Under the pieces are notes generated by a model. That model was not told the origin of the DNA. It saw nothing but the letters and a program-made list of their open reading frames with translations, and searched no databases. Shown here piece after piece: positions 1-6,926 of a stretch of DNA of 20,642 nucleotides. The DNA is from JAAYFT01 sp041655755 (lineage in GTDB: Bacteria > Bacillota > Clostridia > Tissierellales > Tissierellaceae). How positions within the stretch are numbered: the stretch's first letter is position 1; each line of letters opens with the position of its first letter. Both the position numbers and the translations under genes were made by a program. The DNA lies in assembly GCA_041655755.1 (NCBI GenBank), contig JBBAEY010000039.1, positions 1-20,642 of the forward strand, written 5' to 3'.

Positions 1-66
1 TGTAGCTCAGTGGTAGAGCCCCAGCCTTCCAAGCTGGTTGCGAGGGTTCGATTCCCTTCACCCGCT
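1..66 (+). tRNA. tRNA-Gly (anticodon UCC), 5' end cut by window edge
   Basis: The D arm, anticodon loop CTTCCAA, GGTTCGATTCC T arm and the 3' acceptor strand CACCCGC plus discriminator T are present. The 5' acceptor strand has lost about five bases to the window edge. CCA is not encoded. Confidence 0.93.
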
Positions 67-69
67 TAT

Positions 70-181
70 GACCTAACCCGATTTGTTCGACTGAAGGGAG
101 AAGCAAATCGATGGTAGGTCAAACGCACTGAGAACCAAATCTATGTGAGTTTACGAGCAAATAGATTTGAGTTTCGAAACT
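70..181. repeat. Cluster of inverted repeats between tRNA-Gly and tRNA-Arg
   Basis: Three neighbouring dyads are visible. The first pairs GACCTA..CGATTTG (70-85) with CAAATCG..TAGGTC (104-120), with a small internal mismatch. The second pairs CAAATCTA (136-143) with TAGATTTG (162-169). The third is a perfect 12-base palindrome, AGTTTCGAAACT (170-181). Both long hairpins carry a similar GAAGCAAAT/CGAGCAAAT stretch leading into the right arm, so they may derive from one repeated unit. No ORF or tRNA fold is seen here. It could be a REP/MITE-like element or processing structure; function is unknown. Confidence 0.6.
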
Positions 182-216
182 GCGGAAAATGGTTTATACA
201 ATAATTTTTTATTTAT

Positions 217-293
217 GCGCCTATAGCTCAGTAGGATAGAGCAACGGACTTCTAATCCGTGTGCCGGGGGTTCGAATCCTCCTAGGCGCGCCA
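217..293 (+). tRNA. tRNA-Arg (UCU)
   Basis: The acceptor stem GCGCCTA/TAGGCGC closes the cloverleaf. The anticodon loop CTTCTAA gives UCU, which reads AGA and, by wobble, the AGG codons that dominate arginine in this window. CCA is encoded. Confidence 0.96.
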
Positions 294-301
294 ACAAACA
301 T

Positions 302-378
302 TGGGGTGTAGCCAAGTCGGTAAGGCACTAGACTTTGACTCTAGCATTCCACAGGTTCGAGTCCTGTCACCCCAGCCA
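302..378 (+). tRNA. tRNA-Gln (UUG)
   Basis: The acceptor stem TGGGGTG/CACCCCA and anticodon loop CTTTGAC (UUG) are clear, with a T arm ACAGGTTCGAGTCCTGT. CCA is encoded. Confidence 0.96.
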
Positions 379-382
379 TACT

Positions 383-455
383 GATCCATTAGCTCAGTCG
401 GCAGAGCACCTGACTTTTAATCAGGGTGTCCCGCGTTCGAATCGCGGATGGATCA
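383..455 (+). tRNA. tRNA-Lys (UUU)
   Basis: The acceptor stem GATCCAT/ATGGATC and anticodon loop CTTTTAA (UUU) are clear. The discriminator is A and CCA is not encoded. Confidence 0.96.
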
Positions 456-463
456 CTGAATGT

Positions 464-549
464 GGAGAGGTACCGAAGCGGTCATAACGGGGCGGTCTTG
501 AAAACCGTTAGGGTGCAAGCCCACGTGGGTTCGAATCCCACCCTCTCCG
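464..549 (+). tRNA. tRNA-Ser (UGA)
   Basis: The acceptor stem GGAGAGG/CCTCTCC and anticodon loop CTTGAAA (UGA) are visible, with the long class II variable arm expected of a serine tRNA. The discriminator is G and CCA is not encoded. Confidence 0.96.
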
Positions 550-595
550 TGATTTCTTAGCCTATATAGTAGGTTTTTATAATTGCAATATATAT

Positions 596-683
596 GGAGA
601 AGTACTCAAGCGGCTGAAGAGGCTCCCCTGCTAAGGGAGTAGGTCCTTCACGGGGCGCGAGGGTTCAAATCCCTCCTTCTCCG
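596..683 (+). tRNA. tRNA-Ser (GCU)
   Basis: The acceptor stem GGAGAAG/CTTCTCC and anticodon loop CTGCTAA (GCU) are visible, with a long variable arm (TCCTTCACGGGGCG region). The discriminator is G and CCA is not encoded. Confidence 0.96.
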
Positions 684-712
684 TCATCAATATACTTTCA
701 TTGCATTGTTAG

Positions 713-786
713 GGGCCTTTAGCTCAGTCGGTTAGAGCGCCCGGCTCATAACCGGTAGGTCCGGGGTTCGAGTCCCTGAAGGCCCA
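713..786 (+). tRNA. tRNA with CAU anticodon, copy 1 (Met elongator or Ile2)
   Basis: The acceptor stem GGGCCTT/AAGGCCC and anticodon loop CTCATAA give CAU. The first acceptor pair is G-C and position 29-41 is C-G, so this is not the initiator, which has an unpaired 1-72 and three G-C pairs in the anticodon stem. Elongator Met and lysidine-modified Ile2 (reading AUA) cannot be separated with certainty by eye. It is identical to copy 2. Confidence 0.93.
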
Positions 787-827
787 TTTTCCTTACATAC
801 AAGCCAATATAATAGCAAAATTAACTT

Positions 828-903
828 GCCCGGATAGCTCAGTCGGTAGAGCAGTAGACTGAAAATCTACGTGTCGCTGGTTCGATTCCGGCTCCGGGCA
901 CCA
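828..903 (+). tRNA. tRNA-Phe (GAA)
   Basis: The acceptor stem GCCCGGA/TCCGGGC and anticodon loop CTGAAAA (GAA) are clear. CCA is encoded. Confidence 0.96.
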
Positions 904-915
904 TTTTTATTATTG

Positions 916-989
916 GGGCCTTTAGCTCAGTCGGTTAGAGCGCCCGGCTCATAACCGGTAGGTCCGGGGTTCGAGTCCCTGAAGGCCCA
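916..989 (+). tRNA. tRNA with CAU anticodon, copy 2 (Met elongator or Ile2)
   Basis: This is base-for-base identical to the copy at 713-786, with the same non-initiator features. It lies 12 bases after tRNA-Phe, so the two are probably processed from one precursor. Confidence 0.93.
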
Positions 990-1022
990 TTTACAAGTAG
1001 GACATATACTATGAAAATATAG

Positions 1023-1097
1023 AGGGGTGTAGTTCAGTGGCAGAACGTCGGTCTCCAAAACCGAATGTCGTGGGTTCAAATCCTGCCACCCCTGCCA
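1023..1097 (+). tRNA. tRNA-Trp (CCA)
   Basis: The acceptor stem AGGGGTG/CACCCCT and anticodon loop CTCCAAA (CCA) are clear. The 3' CCA is encoded after discriminator G. Confidence 0.96.
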
Positions 1098-1109
1098 TTT
1101 AAATCTCAT

Positions 1110-1183
<74 letters not shown>

Positions 1184-1190
1184 TGGACAA

Positions 1191-1264
1191 GGGCCTTTAG
1201 CTCAGTTGGTTAGAGCGCCCGGCTCATAACCGGTAGGTCCGGGGTTCGAGTCCCTGAAGGCCCA
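1191..1264 (+). tRNA. tRNA with CAU anticodon, copy 3 (Met elongator or Ile2)
   Basis: This differs from copies 1 and 2 by a single T for C in the D loop (CAGTTGG against CAGTCGG). It starts 7 bases after tRNA-Ile and is the last gene before the terminator. Confidence 0.93.
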
Positions 1265-1265
1265 T

Positions 1266-1297
1266 AAAAAAAAACAGACAATAGTCTGTTTTTTTCT
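1266..1297. terminator. Bidirectional terminator of tRNA cluster and exonuclease gene
   Basis: The hairpin ACAGAC-AATA-GTCTGT (1274-1289) is flanked by A9 on the left and T8-9 on the right. It can therefore serve both the + strand tRNA operon and the - strand gene that ends at 1301. Confidence 0.9.
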
Positions 1298-1300
1298 TTG

Positions 1301-2284
1301 TCAACTTATGGACTTGAATATCTCTTTTACAAGGCTTTTAATATTTTCAAAACAATATGATTTTCCAACCTTTAGGAGGGCTATGTTTTTGCCCAACTTG
1401 TAGGGGGACTTATTTTCAAAAGAGGATAAGTCTGGAAAATCAGCAGTATCCATATATAGGCCCTTTTCATTCTCGCTTACAAATCCAGTCTTATAGTATA
1501 GGGTAAGAGAAAATGAACTCTGCCCCTCCGTGACTAGGCTATAGCTATCCCTATAGTATTTTAAGTTATTTTGGATCTTAGGCTCTATATCTCCGCTGAC
1601 AAGAAAAGTATCTCCTGAACCTTCTATGGCACTGATGGAGAATTTTCTTTCTCTTCCCTCAAATTGTAGGCTAAAAGCCTTCTTCTCATCCAGGACATCC
1701 AAGATAGATATTGTATCCAACATATTTACCAAATCATCAAAATTATGCTTCAAGATATTTTCCCTCAATATTGGGTCCTTATTTTCCATATAATCATAGT
1801 AGAACCCTATACATTCCAGACCGGAGTACTTATCTTCCCTTTCAAAACCAAGGAATTGCTCTAGGCTCTTCAACTTAAGACTAGGCAGGTTTAGGAAGAT
1901 ATTATTTTTTCGCACAAGCCTATATAAATCAAAGGAGCCGAGACCCTGAAAGAACTTGTCATCCAGCCCGTATTTTTTGAGCCTATGGCCGATAAAGGGC
2001 AAGTCAAAGGAATCGCCATTGTAGCTGATTAGGAGATCGAAGTCCTGAAGGTCAGCTATAAAGCTTTCAAGGAGTCTCCCTTCCTTAGCCAAATCACTTG
2101 CAAAGTACTGATTGAGAATCCAGGACTCCCTTGTCCAATCAAAATATAGGAGCCCAATGAGATATATGACCTCCCTCTTCCTATCTAATCCAGTAGTTTC
2201 AATATCTATAAAAGTTACCCTATTTTCAGGGAAATATTTCTCTGCCCTTAGGGGGTGGATAATATTTGACCTAATAATCTCCAT
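1301..2284 (-). CDS. YprB-like RNase H-fold 3'-5' exonuclease domain protein
   Basis: The 327-residue protein has a DnaQ/RNase H-like exonuclease core. FIDIETTGL (residues 25-33) supplies D27 and E29, SYNGDSFDLP (87-96) supplies D94, and HNFDD (180-184) supplies the last histidine/aspartate pair. This order matches the YprB/RNase_H_2 group (DEDD nucleases); the substrate, DNA or RNA, is not known from sequence. The C-terminal third (about 205-327) is a separate region I do not recognise. The frame also opens with GTG at 2293, but the AAGGTG ribosome site lies over that codon at good distance from the ATG at 2284, so I chose 2284. It converges on the tRNA cluster and is divergent from the unit starting at 2388. 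Signal and membrane segments are absent. Confidence 0.85.
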   Translation of the reverse strand: MEIIRSNIIHPLRAEKYFPENRVTFIDIETTGLDRKREVIYLIGLLYFDWTRESWILNQYFASDLAKEGRLLESFIADLQDFDLLISYNGDSFDLPFIGHRLKKYGLDDKFFQGLGSFDLYRLVRKNNIFLNLPSLKLKSLEQFLGFEREDKYSGLECIGFYYDYMENKDPILRENILKHNFDDLVNMLDTISILDVLDEKKAFSLQFEGRERKFSISAIEGSGDTFLVSGDIEPKIQNNLKYYRDSYSLVTEGQSSFSLTLYYKTGFVSENEKGLYMDTADFPDLSSFENKSPYKLGKNIALLKVGKSYCFENIKSLVKEIFKSIS

Positions 2285-2387
2285 TATGTTCACCTTAAGC
2301 TTTCTCTATGATATAATACACTTATTATACAATATTATATATCAATATGAGGGATAATCAAAAGAAAATAAGTGGAGGATAAAGACA

Positions 2388-3833
2388 ATGGATCTGATTG
2401 AAAAAGTCGAAGATATGACCAATGATAAATTGGGAGAAGAGATTCTCCTACTAAATAGTGCCCAGCTTAAATTAATCAAAGAGGCCAGCCATATAGCTAT
2501 ATTTAGCAACCTAATCAACCTTAGAAGGCAGTTGAAATCTTTTGAAAACATGGAATACATGAGGGACACTAGGGAGCTAAAGAGCCTAGACCAGAATTTT
2601 AGGGTTCTAGTTGAAGGGACAAGGGACCTAATGGGTTCAAAGACAGTTGAGGGGAAAGGGGACCTAGAGGGGCTAATGGAGCAAAGACAGGGCCTGATTG
2701 AACTTTCATCCCTTGCAGAAGGATACTATATAGAGCTTTCATATGCGGGCATGCTCCTAGAGCATCAGATTAACAAGGCCTTGGCCAAGAAAAACTACAG
2801 AGACTTTGCCTATGAAAAAAACCTGGTCAACGGCCTAATAGATAAGATACACCAAACCCTTACAGGGGTAAAGGATGACTATGAAAAGTATGCCTATATT
2901 ATTTCCCAGGTAATCAAGGCAGTGCCCATGAGGCTAGTCAAAAATAACTTTTACGATGTCGTCAAGGAGTCACTGGTTAATGGTTTTGTTGGCAGTACTC
3001 AATTTGAATTCGAAAAACATATAAAGAAGCTCAAAAAGCTATTCGACAGTTCACTACAGGATGGATATGGTACGAAATTTGACTACTATTTTCAAGAAAT
3101 TCACAGATATAGGAATATTGATTTTTCCAGTGAAATACTAGACCAGTTAATCAAGATTGTCGAGGATATCAAAGGCCTTGAGAAGGAAATACTGGACATG
3201 TACAATCTCATCGTGGAAATGGGCATGGTAGTAAATAAGTTTATCGTCATAGCCCTGATTCCTGAAGATTTTGATTCCCCGAGGGTTAAGGACCTATACA
3301 GTCAGTGGACTAATCTAATAGAAGGATCAGATGAAGGGATGGCAGATGAATTTATAGAAAAACTTGAACCAATTGGAAACTCAATACAAGCCGCCTTATT
3401 CGGCTATTTAGAGGACTTTGGCACCTTATCCAGGGAGGCAGCCAATAGGGATGATTTTGATTTCACTGAATTAAATGAGATAATTGAAAATACCAGCAAG
3501 GTTCTCATGTACTTTGGAGATATGGAATTAATTGACGGAGATATACTGTCCTTGGACAACAAGAAGCAAATAGACGGGGACTACCTATCTCAGTCCTGTG
3601 ATTCCTTGATTAAATACGTCAATAGGTCCATAAGGGGAATGAGCAACATAGAGGGAAAAATTAGGATGAGGAACCTGCTTTCTTCTATAGAACTGCCCTT
3701 TAGGGGTATAGATGCCTTCCTTGACTATGTATCCTATTCGCTGGACATCAAGGTTACCAGCAATGAGGAAATAAACCTGATTGCTGACTATCTCTACTAT
3801 ATATTGGACCATAGCATGGAATCCCATGAATAG
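2388..3833 (+). CDS. Uncharacterised 481-residue helical protein
   Basis: I do not recognise this protein. It is soluble, acidic and almost wholly alpha-helical by composition, with long amphipathic stretches rich in Lys, Glu, Leu and Ile (for example about residues 135-270) that could form helical bundles or coiled coils. No signal peptide, membrane span, metal motif or nucleotide-binding loop is seen. The GGAGG site at 2374-2378 fixes the ATG at 2388. It is first in a three-gene run: only 19 bases separate it from the first Gate-domain membrane protein gene, so a shared role at the membrane is a reasonable inference. Codon use is like its neighbours. It may be restricted to Tissierellia/Clostridia. 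Confidence 0.85.
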   Translation: MDLIEKVEDMTNDKLGEEILLLNSAQLKLIKEASHIAIFSNLINLRRQLKSFENMEYMRDTRELKSLDQNFRVLVEGTRDLMGSKTVEGKGDLEGLMEQRQGLIELSSLAEGYYIELSYAGMLLEHQINKALAKKNYRDFAYEKNLVNGLIDKIHQTLTGVKDDYEKYAYIISQVIKAVPMRLVKNNFYDVVKESLVNGFVGSTQFEFEKHIKKLKKLFDSSLQDGYGTKFDYYFQEIHRYRNIDFSSEILDQLIKIVEDIKGLEKEILDMYNLIVEMGMVVNKFIVIALIPEDFDSPRVKDLYSQWTNLIEGSDEGMADEFIEKLEPIGNSIQAALFGYLEDFGTLSREAANRDDFDFTELNEIIENTSKVLMYFGDMELIDGDILSLDNKKQIDGDYLSQSCDSLIKYVNRSIRGMSNIEGKIRMRNLLSSIELPFRGIDAFLDYVSYSLDIKVTSNEEINLIADYLYYILDHSMESHE

Positions 3834-3852
3834 AAGGGAAGCAGGTGATAAT

Positions 3853-4269
3853 ATGATTGAAGAAAGCGGGAAAAGGGGCCTTAAAAAGGGCTTAATCACC
3901 TTGTGGAAACTGACAAAGATAGTGGTTCCGGTATACTTTTTTGTGACCCTACTAAAAATGAGCCATATATTGGACACCATATCCCCTTGGTTTGAGCCGG
4001 CTATGAGCATATTGGGACTGCCCGGTGAGGCCTCTGTGGTACTGGTTTTAGGAAACTTTATAAACCTCTATGCAAGCATAGGGGCCATAGTCAGTATGTC
4101 CCTTACCATAAAACAGATTACCATATTATCTGTTATGCTGTCTTTCTCCCACAGCCTTTTCTTGGAGTCAGCAGTTGCAAAGAGGACAGGAGTCAGCATA
4201 GTCCTAGTCGTATTCATCAGGCTGGGCCTGGCCATTATCTCTGCCCTAGTATTAAATTTACTATTATAG
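3853..4269 (+). CDS. Gate-domain (nucleoside recognition-like) membrane protein, subunit 1
   Basis: The 138-residue protein has four or so hydrophobic spans and the character of the Gate/nucleoside-recognition fold seen in SpmA, SpmB and the FeoB membrane domain. Markers are the first span with WKLTKIVVPVYF, the PGEASVVLVLGNFINLY loop, and SHSLFLESAVAK. The frame stays open to 3781 inside the previous gene, but a GCAGGTG ribosome site directly precedes the ATG at 3853, which is the sensible start. The next gene, another Gate protein, begins 9 bases after the stop, so the two probably form a heterodimeric membrane complex like SpmA-SpmB. The transported ligand, if any, is unknown. SpmA itself is longer, so I do not give that name. 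Confidence 0.8.
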   Translation: MIEESGKRGLKKGLITLWKLTKIVVPVYFFVTLLKMSHILDTISPWFEPAMSILGLPGEASVVLVLGNFINLYASIGAIVSMSLTIKQITILSVMLSFSHSLFLESAVAKRTGVSIVLVVFIRLGLAIISALVLNLLL

Positions 4270-4278
4270 GAGGTCAAA

Positions 4279-4752
4279 ATGGATTTTTCACTATATATAA
4301 AGGAAAGCGTCTTAGGCTCCCTTAGTTCAGTATTGACTATGGCAAAAATCATCATCCCCCTTATGATGGTGATGGAAGTCCTAAAGGATTCAAATATACT
4401 GGATAGGCTGTCTCACAAGATTTCCCCCATAGCTAGGTTTTTAAACATCTCGAATAATGCAGTTTTCCCCCTAATAATCGGCCTCATATTTGGCCTATCC
4501 TACGGGGCAGGAGTCATCATAGAGAGTGCAGAGGAAAACGATCTGAGCAAGAGGGACCTATATACCCTTATGATATTTCTAGTGGCCTGCCATGCAGTCA
4601 TAGAAGATACCCTCCTATTCGTAGTGGTAGGGGCTAGTCTCTGGTTCTTATTGGGAATCAGGTTAATTGTAGCGATTATCATAAGCTATTTGGCCTCCAA
4701 GGTATTGAATAAAATGGACATGGGGATAGAAACTAAAGGAGACAAGAATTGA
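4279..4752 (+). CDS. Gate-domain (FeoB/SpmB-like) membrane protein, subunit 2
   Basis: The 157-residue partner of the preceding gene has four or five hydrophobic spans. Conserved-looking polar points inside the membrane region are GLSYGAGVIIESAEE (about residues 72-86) and ACHAVIEDTLLF (about 102-113). The His/Glu/Asp set in the latter recalls the FeoB-like uncharacterised membrane protein family. AGGAGGTC lies at ideal distance from the ATG. A terminator follows directly, so this is the last gene of the unit. Transport of a small ligand or ion, or a role in sporulation as for SpmAB, is possible; the sequence does not decide. Confidence 0.8.
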   Translation: MDFSLYIKESVLGSLSSVLTMAKIIIPLMMVMEVLKDSNILDRLSHKISPIARFLNISNNAVFPLIIGLIFGLSYGAGVIIESAEENDLSKRDLYTLMIFLVACHAVIEDTLLFVVVGASLWFLLGIRLIVAIIISYLASKVLNKMDMGIETKGDKN

Positions 4753-4759
4753 TAAAATA

Positions 4760-4785
4760 AAAAGGTGCTTGATTTAGCACCTTTT
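4760..4785. terminator. Bidirectional terminator between converging units
   Basis: AAAAGGTGCT (4760-4769) pairs with AGCACCTTTT (4776-4785) around a 6-base loop. A-rich and T-rich flanks on both sides suit the + gene ending at 4752 and the - gene ending at 4789. Confidence 0.88.
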
Positions 4786-4788
4786 CAA

Positions 4789-5808
4789 CTATTCATTGTA
4801 GCCATCTGAGAATTCTTCATCCATATAGACCTCGGTCTCTAGACTTCGAAATCCATCTCTGATGGGTTTTTTTGGTCTGCAGGAAGGTGGATCTACTATA
4901 TCCCCAACACTATCTTCATCAATCTGCCTTGGGAACAAGGTCGGGAATGTGGTACATATTGGCGATACTTCAGGTGATATTTCTGTAAACCCTGTAGAAA
5001 GAATGCACAATTGTACGGGAACGATAATCTTCTTTTCACAGGCAATACAAATGGCTATAATCAGGTCAATCCTCACTTCTCCAGTCTCAGGATTTAGGCG
5101 GATATCTCTGGAGATACTATTGGTACCCAGCCTAGTCTCACAGAGGATATTGCAGAATTCAGCAAATCTTGGGAAGAAGGCCGAATCATATACTGATGGT
5201 ATACACAGTTCAAAGAAATTAGTCAGTATAAGCGGAGCGTTTACCGGTGCAATGGGAACATTAGATGTCAAAGTTATGGTGCTTCTCCTTCCCCTAGAAT
5301 CTAGGATTACAAGGTCAATCTCTATATAGACATTTCCCCTCAAACAAATTCTTTGGGTGCCGAATACTGGGGTTCCCCTTCCAATGTCGTCGCACTCTCC
5401 TGTATTTGCATATATAATTTTTTGATTCTTTATTCCATCGGGTCCAACTACCTCAACTACCTTGCCCCTCTCGTCCTTTACAAACTCTCCCCCCGAAAGG
5501 ACTGTTTCAGGGTCGATAACTAGATTTCTAGGGTCCTTCATATTAGAAGGGTTGAAGAACCTTACGCATCTGAGGTCAGATACTCCTACAATCCTAGCAC
5601 CCCTTGGCAGATTTGGACTAAATCTAATGCCATTTACAGTACTGAGGGCCTGTAAATTTACTAGGGTAGCGTCATAGACCTTTTGGACAAAAACTGGTTC
5701 TGTCACTACTCTTCTCAAGGTACCATCCCACTCACAGCCAGTGGTTCCAACACAACATCTATCTCCAATACCTTGAGTAACATCATCTGGCAATATATTT
5801 AAAGACAT
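4789..5808 (-). CDS. Cysteine-rich clostridial protein, possible spore surface/coat component
   Basis: The 339-residue protein has no signal peptide or membrane span and carries 14 cysteines, including CC at 18-19 and the pairs FCNILC and CIAC. It alternates beta-strand-like blocks: GNVYIEIDLVILDS and GEVRIDLIIAICIACEKKI look like two copies of one strand pattern. Its style (ATLVNLQALSTV, VPIAPVNAPLILTNFFELC, FFPRFAEFC, VPVQLCILSTG) matches, from memory, a conserved hypothetical family of spore-forming clostridia. A role in the spore outer layers is inference only. The open frame begins at 5850, but GGGGAGG lies 7 bases before the ATG at 5808, so I use that start. Its promoter region faces that of the gene at 5967. 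Confidence 0.75.
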   Translation of the reverse strand: MSLNILPDDVTQGIGDRCCVGTTGCEWDGTLRRVVTEPVFVQKVYDATLVNLQALSTVNGIRFSPNLPRGARIVGVSDLRCVRFFNPSNMKDPRNLVIDPETVLSGGEFVKDERGKVVEVVGPDGIKNQKIIYANTGECDDIGRGTPVFGTQRICLRGNVYIEIDLVILDSRGRRSTITLTSNVPIAPVNAPLILTNFFELCIPSVYDSAFFPRFAEFCNILCETRLGTNSISRDIRLNPETGEVRIDLIIAICIACEKKIIVPVQLCILSTGFTEISPEVSPICTTFPTLFPRQIDEDSVGDIVDPPSCRPKKPIRDGFRSLETEVYMDEEFSDGYNE

Positions 5809-5966
5809 ATTTTTTCCTCCCCTCAAAATAATATATGTTTTACTTCTCACTCACAATATATTCTAGTCCCCATTAATTGGTTACAGATAAAAGAGTAATA
5901 TAAATCTAGAAAAACCAATAGATATAGTAGGGAGAAAGGAAATTTTTAGGCAAAGAGGGTGTAGAT

Positions 5967-6926
5967 ATGGCTTTTTATACTGACAAGTGGACACTAGTCC
6001 AAAAAAATCGGGAAGACCTTTGGCTCTTTAGAAAGAGCAAGAATAATCTTTTGATGGAAGACCTAGCCAATGGCGGGGAAGTGCCAGAAAGAAGGATTTT
6101 AAAAAGCGATATACTGGAGGAATACGATATAGCCATCAGGGATAAGACTAGCATATATCTACTATATCAAAATACAGCAGGTTATCTTGTCCTAGTGACG
6201 GTAGATGAGGATATAAGAGAGGAAACAATACTGACGGACAAGGCCATATCAGAAGTATTTAACTTGACCATAGGCCTGGAAGATGGGGCAATCCATATAA
6301 TATACAATATTAGATCCATGGAAGATCCAGACAAATACACCATAAATCATCATTTTAACCTTGGAGGAAAATGGTATGACTACATAATAAGTGAGGTAGG
6401 AGCAAAGCTGATAAACAGCATGAAATTCCTAGTCCAGGAGGGCAGGGCAATTTTACTCTACTATAGAAATGACAGGGAAATAGTCTACAGGGAATTCCAT
6501 AGGGATAGATTAGAATGGGGAGGAGAAGAACTTCTAGCAGGTGGAGAAGGGGAAAAGCTCTTCCTAGACGGCATAATAATAAGAGGAGAGATCCACTTTA
6601 CCTACTGCCAGTACCTAGAAGAAAGCCTCCTAGTCAAATATGGAGACCAGTCAATATCTAGGCCGGGCAGCCCTGCCCATCCCACCATGATATACTACAG
6701 GGGCAAGCTATGGGTTAGCTGGTTGGAGATGGACCAGGTTGCCAGCAGATACAGTGAAGATATGGGCAAGACCTGGGCCAAGCTCCATATGTGGAAGAGA
6801 ACCAAGACCATGGACTTTGTCCGCTACAAATACCTGACCCTAGAGTCAGGGGAGGATATGAACTTTGATTACTCCTATGGCAGTATTTATCCTGAAATTA
6901 AATTTATAGGCTTTGGTTCAACCTAG
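5967..6926 (+). CDS. Uncharacterised beta-propeller-like protein with an Asp box
   Basis: The 319-residue protein lacks a signal peptide and membrane spans and is built of short beta blades rich in Tyr, Trp, Ile and charged residues. Repeated units of the type AIHIIYNIR, AILLYYRND, EIHFTYCQY and KLWVSWLEM suggest about five or six blades of a propeller. SEDMGKTW (263-270) is an exact SxDxGxTW Asp box, as in sialidase-type propellers, but no sialidase catalytic arginine/tyrosine set is evident. The ribosome site (GAGGGTG) is modest. It is divergent from the cysteine-rich gene at 5808, and its stop codon lies inside the end of the asparaginase gene. Function is unknown; a spore-related structural or binding role is a guess from context. 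Confidence 0.75.
   Translation: MAFYTDKWTLVQKNREDLWLFRKSKNNLLMEDLANGGEVPERRILKSDILEEYDIAIRDKTSIYLLYQNTAGYLVLVTVDEDIREETILTDKAISEVFNLTIGLEDGAIHIIYNIRSMEDPDKYTINHHFNLGGKWYDYIISEVGAKLINSMKFLVQEGRAILLYYRNDREIVYREFHRDRLEWGGEELLAGGEGEKLFLDGIIIRGEIHFTYCQYLEESLLVKYGDQSISRPGSPAHPTMIYYRGKLWVSWLEMDQVASRYSEDMGKTWAKLHMWKRTKTMDFVRYKYLTLESGEDMNFDYSYGSIYPEIKFIGFGST

Noticed and set aside
2294..2387. Promoters in the divergent region between the exonuclease and the 481-residue protein genes
   Set aside because: Many TATAAT-like words occur in AT-rich sequence, but no -35/-10 pair with 16-18 base spacing could be chosen with confidence.
3585..4010. 141-residue - strand ORF
   Set aside because: It lies opposite two consecutive + strand genes with good ribosome sites and has no support of its own.
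4862..5329. 155-residue + strand ORF inside the cysteine-rich gene
   Set aside because: It is a shadow frame of the - strand gene, with no start signal or family resemblance.
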